A stretch of 64,000 nucleotides of DNA from Pyrenochaeta sp. MPI-SDFR-AT-0127. Lineage: Eukaryota > Ascomycota > Dothideomycetes > Pleosporales > Cucurbitariaceae. The position numbers and the translations under genes are program-made. Positions 58,322-64,000 of this stretch are shown here, in pieces (positions within the stretch are counted from its first letter, which is position 1; every line of letters starts with the position of its first letter). Below the pieces are notes generated by a model that was not told the DNA's origin, did no database searches, and worked only from the letters and a program-made list of their open reading frames with translations. The DNA lies in assembly GCA_020747015.1 (NCBI GenBank), contig JAGTJM010000095.1, forward strand, positions 25,781 through 89,780, written 5' to 3'.

Positions 58322-60436
58322 TCACCTCCCTTCAGCCTTTGCAGTGAGTGCTCCATCCAGACCGGTAGGCTCCCAAAGGCTCTTCTCTTTCTTGTTCTGC
58401 ACCCAGAGAACATCGCCCTTGAGATAGGCAATCGCCCCCCCTCTTCCTGTCGCGCTTGCTGTGATTCGAAATAGTGGGAGTCCAGTGAGATCATGAGCCT
58501 CACGAAGAGGGAGGAGCAGGAGGTTCTCCTCGGCACAGAACTCCTCCACCACGTCCTTGAACGTGGCCTCTTCCACTTGCGGCGCCGGGCGCGCTGGCTC
58601 CTTGTTGACTGATTTGGACAACTGAGGCGTCCCTGGTGAGGCTCCTGTGCTTTCTGTCCTGGGTGCCGGCAGGTCGGTCATTCTCGCGTCACCAAGATCC
58701 AAGGCCTGGTTAATGAGCGTGTATGCTTCGTTCCAGCCAGATGCCACCGAGGGCAGGGAGTTGATGTCGTCTTTCAGAATCTCGTCGCGCCACCACTCGA
58801 TCCACTTCTCGACCTCTGTGAAGACCACCTCTTCGCTCGACAGCCATTGGTGAATGATATTGAGGAACTTGGGGAAGAACTGGGCCCTGAGCAGCTCGCC
58901 AATGACTTGGTTAGAGACCAGGCCTTTCCATGCGAAGACGGCTTCAAGAGGGGCCAGGTCCTGTTCTGCCGGGTTGATCTCAAAGTTGTCTCGCAGGTAT
59001 GCTGCAAAGCGAGGCACCAGGTGAGTTGTGAGGAGTCGGTCGAACTCTGCCTTGCCAAAGACCTTCCTCCACTGCTCCATGCCGGGTAGTGGGCCACGGG
59101 AAAGATCGATGGACTGTAATGCGTGTCGAATCTTGCGTTTGATTTCTGCGACCAGACCTGAGCCCTTGGGGTCAAGGTCGGCGGGCTTCAGGAGTGGCAG
59201 CCATTCCATGATCCAAGTGTGTGGGCTCTTCTTGAATTTGCGGGGGTTCCACTCGTGCACTGATGTCGACAGCTTTCGTGTGACCTGTTCCAACACTCTC
59301 TTCGCAACAAACGGTGGTAAGACGGGTGTCCAGACTTCTAGAAGGTGGGCCATTGGGTGCGGGTCCTTCACGTCCCACTGTGTCACCGCCGAGCTCACTG
59401 ACGGCAGCCAAAGCTTGAGCATCATGGTCTCGTAGGACGAAGAGGTGCCGCGCTTGATGGTGTCCTCTTCGTCGATGTTAGTGCGGCTGACCAAAGCTTC
59501 TGAAGGATGTGTATATGCCTGAGAGACAAGCCTCCTCGTTCGTGGCTGGATGACGTCTGCCAGTTCTGAGAAGGATGCTGCGACCCGCTCGAGGGCGTCC
59601 TCGAGCGGGGCCCATGATGCTATGGTCCTAGAGAAATGTGGGTGTATGACGGCGATTGATTCGCGGTGCAGCGGTTTCGAGGGGTAAGCGGCGCGCAGAC
59701 TCTTCAAGCCTTCGCAGACAGCCTCGAAGGTGCCGGACCGCAGAGACTCGAGCCGCGCCTGAATGTCCTCGGCCTCGTCCATGTGTCTCTCCAGCGCTTC
59801 GAGCTCTTTTTCCAGGGCATACTCCTGGGGCGGGATGGCCTTTGACTCGATCTGCAGCTCCTCGAAGGCCTCGGAGAAGCTGTTGAGGTCTCGCCGGACT
59901 CGCGCCTGGAGGGAGCTCTCAAAGGGCACAATGTCGGTGCTGCGCAGAGACACGCCAGACGTGGGGGTGGATGCGCCCGTCGTGGCGTCGATGATGGACT
60001 GCAGCGCGAGGGGCACATGCATTCCGGCCGCCTCGAGTTCGAAGAGCGTCTTCTTGGGGCGCGATGCCGCTGCTCGTGAGTCGCCGCTCGCCCTGGCCTT
60101 CTTCTTCCGCTGCTGGCGCTCCCGGCGCTCCTCTTCCGAGGTGTCGACATACGTCTCGCCGTTGGCCTCTGCCTTCTTGCGCTCCTCGCGCTTCTGCTGC
60201 TCGCTCTTCTCGGCGACAATGCCCACGCCGCCCTTGGAGCCGCGCAGGACGACCTGGATGGGCTCAGAGATGCCGGCGCCCTCCTTGCCGAGGCCGCCCT
60301 CGCCCTTGTAGCCCATCTTGGCCAGCATCTTTGCGCCAAAGCCCGACTTGAGCTGGGCGCTGCCATCGTCCTTTTTCGCCTTCTTGTTGGGCGCCTGGCG
60401 AAAGGTGCGCTTCCGCTTGTGCCCTTCGCCGTCCAT
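58322..60436 (-). CDS. NTR1: G-patch/GCFC spliceosome-disassembly factor NTR1 (TFIP11/Spp382)
   Basis: A single exon of 704 residues. After a Lys/Arg-rich start lies the G-patch at about residues 30-75 (SGFGAKMLAKMGYKGEGGLG then GAGISEPIQVVLRGSKGGVG), which binds and stimulates the DEAH helicase Prp43. A Lys/Arg/Glu-rich helix follows and then the GCFC domain (YPSKPLHRESIAVIHPHF, LLEVWTPVLPPFVAKRVLEQ, WLPLLKPADLDPKGSG, NPAEQDLAPLEAVFAWKGLV). The C-terminal part (FKDVVEEFCAEENLLLLPLR, GLPLFRITASATG) matches the tuftelin-interacting protein end. With Ntr2 and Prp43 it releases the intron-lariat spliceosome in the nucleus. The TIP_N segment of animal TFIP11 is missing, as usual in fungi. Confidence 0.93.
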   Translation of the reverse strand: MDGEGHKRKRTFRQAPNKKAKKDDGSAQLKSGFGAKMLAKMGYKGEGGLGKEGAGISEPIQVVLRGSKGGVGIVAEKSEQQKREERKKAEANGETYVDTSEEERRERQQRKKKARASGDSRAAASRPKKTLFELEAAGMHVPLALQSIIDATTGASTPTSGVSLRSTDIVPFESSLQARVRRDLNSFSEAFEELQIESKAIPPQEYALEKELEALERHMDEAEDIQARLESLRSGTFEAVCEGLKSLRAAYPSKPLHRESIAVIHPHFSRTIASWAPLEDALERVAASFSELADVIQPRTRRLVSQAYTHPSEALVSRTNIDEEDTIKRGTSSSYETMMLKLWLPSVSSAVTQWDVKDPHPMAHLLEVWTPVLPPFVAKRVLEQVTRKLSTSVHEWNPRKFKKSPHTWIMEWLPLLKPADLDPKGSGLVAEIKRKIRHALQSIDLSRGPLPGMEQWRKVFGKAEFDRLLTTHLVPRFAAYLRDNFEINPAEQDLAPLEAVFAWKGLVSNQVIGELLRAQFFPKFLNIIHQWLSSEEVVFTEVEKWIEWWRDEILKDDINSLPSVASGWNEAYTLINQALDLGDARMTDLPAPRTESTGASPGTPQLSKSVNKEPARPAPQVEEATFKDVVEEFCAEENLLLLPLREAHDLTGLPLFRITASATGRGGAIAYLKGDVLWVQNKKEKSLWEPTGLDGALTAKAEGR

Positions 60437-61007
60437 GGTGACAGTCGCGAGCGCGTTGGGGGCAGGCCAGGCTGACCATGCGCGGGTGGTGTCGTGGCGA
60501 TGCGCTGCTGACTTTGTGCAGTAGCCGGCCTGCTACGTAGTGTCGTTGAGACGCAGCAGGTCGGGTGAGTCGTGTCTTGTCTCTCCAGCAAGGAGTCGCA
60601 GCCAGACAGGACTGGGTGTGACGCGCACGGCAGTGGTGCAGATGTGAGCCCAGCTGTGCGCCAGTAGACAAACGATGGCAAAGCGATGGGGAGAATAGAA
60701 TAAAATAATCCTGGGGCAATGCGCGACGTGAGGCTCCAATAGAAGCGTGACCCATGCCAAGTGCGCCCGTTGCAACGCCTCTCCCTACCCATGCCAGTGA
60801 CGCGTGCTATTATTGGGAGATTGTGTTAGCTTGGACTGGGGGGGGGGGGGGCAGAGAGGTGCGACTACAACAAACGGCCAAAATCTCTCCTTTACGGGCC
60901 TCAGCAAAACATATCGACACGCTCTTCGCTCCACTGCTCCGGCAGCGTGACTGCCCACACCCACACCCACCCACGCATACACACACACCCACACCCACAT
61001 GCACACC
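60437..61007. promoter_or_regulatory. Divergent promoter region with G14 tract
   Basis: 571 bp between the divergent NTR1 gene and the gene at 61008. It holds a run of 14 G at 60838-60851 and ends in a CA/CCCACA-rich leader. No specific factor site is assigned. Confidence 0.45.
60952..61006 (+). repeat. CA/CCCACA-rich simple repeat in the 5' leader
   Basis: About 55 bases of imperfect cacaccca and acacaccc units end immediately before the start codon at 61008, so they would lie in the 5' UTR. Confidence 0.7.
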
Positions 61008-64000
61008 ATGGCTTCGTCGCCGCCTCTGTCCCAGCCCGCACCCCTGCGCTCGCCCGACAAGGCCACTGTCAACCTCCGCCATCCCGTGCCCGACCTCCAG
61101 TCGCTGCAAGGGGCCTACGTCGGCAACATTGAACGCCTCGAGGAGCACGCCGAGCGCATGAGCGAGCCCGGCTCCGACCTGGGCGAGGAAATCCGCAAGT
61201 CGTACTCTGAGCTGAAGCTGTCCGACAGCCGCCGCTCGTCGCTGCACTCGATCCACGCCCTGGACGAGCCGACGCGCCAGTTCAGCACCCGCAGCCGCAA
61301 CGTGTCGACCAGCTCCCACGCAAACTCGATTGTCGACCTGAACGGGCCCGCGCGCTGGGGGGGCTATTCGCCCGCCGGCTATGTCACCTCGCCCGCCGGC
61401 TCCCTTCGCTCAGGCTCCTTCTCCAACCCGCCCACGTCCCTCCAGCGCCAGCGGTCCGGCTCAAAGGCGTCGCGGCTTGGGCAGGTCGTGCACCCCGACG
61501 AGGTCGACGACCACGACGCCGCGGCCCGCTTCGCAGACTACCCAGGCTCGCCCCAGTCGCTGCGTTCCGCCCCGCTCGCCGCCCCCCAGCACGACTCCCC
61601 CCCGCCGCAGGACCAGCGCAAGGTCTCGTCGTTTACGCGCATCTACGACGAGATCGCGAATGAGCTGCCCGACGATCTGCGCGACAGCGCCATCTCAGGC
61701 CAGCCGCTGCACCATGGCGAGGCCCACCACCAGCACCAGTATGCAGGCCACCACGACTACCCGGACCGGCCACCTACCGCTGCCTCGACAGACACCACCC
61801 ACCAGGCACGCACCCTCTGGCAGGACTTTGACGGCGTCCACTGCCCAGACACGGTCATCGAGGAGGAGCCCACGCCGTCCCACAGCAACCACAGCCGCCA
61901 TTCTTCCAACACGTCCTTTATGATGCGTGCGAACCCTGACCGTCCTCCCCTGGGCGCGCCGCCGCCTGAAGACAACATGGTCTTCTATCCCGCTCCCGTG
62001 CCGAGGATGCTGAATCTGCCCAAACGCCTGTCGCAGCTACCCTCCACCAGTGTGCAAGCCAAGCGGCGTACCCAGCTGTTGGAGTCGATGCAGGCCGAGA
62101 ACAGAAAGTCGGCACCCATGCTCGGCGACGTGCTGGATCTTCCAAAGCCCAACAACAGGAAGAGCCGCCAGAGTCTGATGGCGCTTCCTCCTCAGCTGCG
62201 GGCGAGTGCCTACTTTGACCAAGCCGCCCCTGCTCAGGAGTTTGCCGTCCAAGGCGAGTCGGCCGAAGACACCCTGGACAGCATCCTCAACGCCTCGGCC
62301 CGTGCTCCAGTCTCCGCCTTCACAGACCATCCATTTGCTGGACATGTGGGCAATGAAGTGTACGGCCCAGAGCATAAGCGCAAGAGCTCCAGACTGCCCG
62401 AAATACCACCAACGCTAGAACAAACCAAGAGGCGGAGCTCATTCCACATGTTGGACACTAAGCGTAATTCGAGCGGCGATCCCTTGAACAAGCTGAAGAA
62501 GCGCAACAGCTCTGCCGACATGAACTTGCTTATCGTCAGGGCCGGCGAAAGTCGGATGAGCCTGGGTGATGAGCTTGATGAGCACGATGACGACCCCAGA
62601 GGCCCGCAAGCCGAGGAAGATCTGACCCCAACACGGCGCTCATTCGAAGACGAGCATGACCGCAATCCAGATGAGCCGTTCGACGATGCGCCACTGGAAG
62701 ACGAGGAAGAAGAAGAAGAGGAGGAGGAGGAGGAGGAGGAGGAACAGTATTTCGGTGCCCCCACCACGCTACTTGCTGAGCTGCAGATGCGCAAGGCAAA
62801 GCAGAAGACCCGCAACATGAACTACGCCACCCTGGTCGAGCAAGGCATGATGACTTCGCATAGAACTCTTCTCCAAATGGACGACGAGCTCGAAAAGGAG
62901 AAGCAAAAGCGCCTTCGCAAGAAGGTACATCTTGCTTGGGAAATGCATGCAGAGGACGATGACTCTGATGATGACGTTCCACTTGGGGTCCTCTACAAGC
63001 AAGGTCAGCAAAACCAAAATTGGGACCAACCCCTTGGTTTGATAGCACAACGAGAACTCGAAGACAATGAACCTCTTAGTCGACGACGCAACAGATTACG
63101 TGGTGGAGACTCGAACAGGCACAGAGATCCAAGTCCCCACAAGCGAGGCACCCAGTATCTCGCCGTGCCCACCACCACAACGCCAGGACCTGAATCAGAC
63201 GAAGAAAAAGAGGGCGAGACCTTGGCCGAGCGCATGCGCCGCCTGAAAGACAAGCAGATGCTTGAGGCTGCTCTTGGAGACGACATACGCAAGAGCACCG
63301 TCAGCGGCGACTTTGCCTCTGAAATGCTAAGCAAGCTCGGCGTTGCCGAGGGCGACGACAAGAAGCAGGACCAACCTCAGCCAACGCCGTCTCCCGGTGC
63401 CGAAGAAGAAGAAACACTTGGCCAACGCCGTGCCCGTCTACAGGCCGAGGCCGCCGCTCGAGGCGACGCTCCAGCAAGTGGGCCTCGTCCTGGCCTGCGG
63501 TCGTCCATGAGTCTTGCCGACGTGCTCTCGGCCAATCCAATGGACAACACAAATCAGGCACGCAAGGTCTCCAACGAAATGCTCGTCTCGCATCTTCCAC
63601 AAGGCAGTCTTCTCCACCAAAATGTCGTCGCTGAAGAACGCAAGAAAGCCCAGCGGATTACGCAGAACATGCGCGCGTCCAGCCACGGTACTATGGACCC
63701 TCTGCTGCGCAACGTCGTCGACAAGAAGAATGACGAGGATCAGCCGCTTGCGGCCAAGATCCAAGCGTACAAGAACAAAATGGCTGGTGTTGGCACACCA
63801 CAAGTGAACGCCCCCAACATGATGTTTAACGGCCAGATGGTGGGCTCAACAAACATGTCCTCCATGGACCTATCTACACAGCGCAATTCCTTTATGCCAC
63901 AACCCATGATGGGCATGGGCATGATGTCGCAACCCAACCTCAACATGCCCATGATGCAGCAGCAACCCATGATGCCAATGAACATGGGCATGATGGGCAT
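61008..64000 (+). CDS. Large low-complexity cytoplasmic protein, 3' end beyond the window
   Basis: The frame is open from the ATG at 61008 (good context, caccATGG) to the window edge: 997 complete codons with no stop. I do not recognise a named family. The first 300 residues are Ser/Pro/His-rich. Conserved-looking blocks are RANPDRPPLGAPPPEDNMVF with VPRMLNLPKRLSQLP (about 305-345), an acidic run of about 20 Glu (about 565-585), then TTLLAELQMRKAKQKTRNMN and SHRTLLQMDDELEKEKQKRL, a probable coiled coil. Next come TLAERMRRLKDKQMLEAALG and QARKVSNEMLVSHLPQGSLL. The visible end turns into a Met/Gln/Asn/Pro-rich, prion-like tract. Fungal proteins of this kind are annotated as hypothetical. Short antisense frames over the Ser and Glu runs are shadows. 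Confidence 0.85.
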   Translation, partial: MASSPPLSQPAPLRSPDKATVNLRHPVPDLQSLQGAYVGNIERLEEHAERMSEPGSDLGEEIRKSYSELKLSDSRRSSLHSIHALDEPTRQFSTRSRNVSTSSHANSIVDLNGPARWGGYSPAGYVTSPAGSLRSGSFSNPPTSLQRQRSGSKASRLGQVVHPDEVDDHDAAARFADYPGSPQSLRSAPLAAPQHDSPPPQDQRKVSSFTRIYDEIANELPDDLRDSAISGQPLHHGEAHHQHQYAGHHDYPDRPPTAASTDTTHQARTLWQDFDGVHCPDTVIEEEPTPSHSNHSRHSSNTSFMMRANPDRPPLGAPPPEDNMVFYPAPVPRMLNLPKRLSQLPSTSVQAKRRTQLLESMQAENRKSAPMLGDVLDLPKPNNRKSRQSLMALPPQLRASAYFDQAAPAQEFAVQGESAEDTLDSILNASARAPVSAFTDHPFAGHVGNEVYGPEHKRKSSRLPEIPPTLEQTKRRSSFHMLDTKRNSSGDPLNKLKKRNSSADMNLLIVRAGESRMSLGDELDEHDDDPRGPQAEEDLTPTRRSFEDEHDRNPDEPFDDAPLEDEEEEEEEEEEEEEEQYFGAPTTLLAELQMRKAKQKTRNMNYATLVEQGMMTSHRTLLQMDDELEKEKQKRLRKKVHLAWEMHAEDDDSDDDVPLGVLYKQGQQNQNWDQPLGLIAQRELEDNEPLSRRRNRLRGGDSNRHRDPSPHKRGTQYLAVPTTTTPGPESDEEKEGETLAERMRRLKDKQMLEAALGDDIRKSTVSGDFASEMLSKLGVAEGDDKKQDQPQPTPSPGAEEEETLGQRRARLQAEAAARGDAPASGPRPGLRSSMSLADVLSANPMDNTNQARKVSNEMLVSHLPQGSLLHQNVVAEERKKAQRITQNMRASSHGTMDPLLRNVVDKKNDEDQPLAAKIQAYKNKMAGVGTPQVNAPNMMFNGQMVGSTNMSSMDLSTQRNSFMPQPMMGMGMMSQPNLNMPMMQQQPMMPMNMGMMG

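Noticed and set aside
59704..60792. 362-codon Arg/Ser/Pro-rich minus-strand frame
   Set aside because: Frame-shifted shadow of the GC-rich N-terminal half of NTR1.
62234..62818. 194-codon Ser-rich minus-strand frame
   Set aside because: Antisense of the Glu/Asp-rich run of the last gene.

Overview
The window is nuclear DNA of a filamentous ascomycete (Pezizomycotina). The multi-exon genes have mostly 45-60 bp GT-AG introns, CTAAC-like branch sites are visible in several, and the families are fungal: an Fung_rhodopsin/PTH11-like membrane protein, a DUF6536 membrane protein, a siderophore hydroxyornithine acyltransferase and a PRISE-like reductase. The style fits Dothideomycetes, possibly Pleosporales, but this is inference. 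Exon joins were made by hand from splice motifs and reading-frame continuity, and every multi-exon model listed with high confidence closes exactly in frame.

Region 1 (1-20 kb) is gene-poor and accessory-like. It holds a rhodopsin-domain protein, an alpha/beta hydrolase, a 52-residue secreted cysteine-rich peptide too short for ordinary ORF calling, a larger secreted cysteine-rich protein with an in-frame TAG just after its signal peptide, the 3' relic of an NLR-type TPR gene, a 744 bp fold-back MITE with TA target duplication, a lipid-transfer-type SMP-C2-C2 protein, a DUF6536 membrane protein, and long stretches without genes.

Region 2 (20-48 kb) is dense and mostly housekeeping: a claudin-like four-TM protein, mitochondrial rRNA methyltransferase MRM1 divergent from a CHD/Mit1-type chromatin remodeller across a promoter with a perfect double-E-box palindrome, a MOV10-like SF1 helicase convergent with the remodeller, a PRISE-like reductase, a NYN-like/CCCH zinc-finger protein, a single-pass cell-surface protein, mitoribosomal MRP10, a large disordered protein, Mn superoxide dismutase and an ankyrin protein. 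Region 3 (48-50.8 kb) is another gene-free stretch. Region 4 (50.8-64 kb) carries the siderophore acyltransferase, adenylosuccinate lyase ADE13, a single-pass membrane protein, the spliceosome-disassembly G-patch protein NTR1/TFIP11, and a long low-complexity protein running off the right edge.

No tRNA, rRNA, CRISPR array or telomere repeat was recognised. No single new multi-gene system stands out. The most interesting candidates are the small secreted peptide, the interrupted secreted-protein gene, the nested fold-back element, the NYN-CCCH (Regnase-like) protein and the shared E-box promoter.
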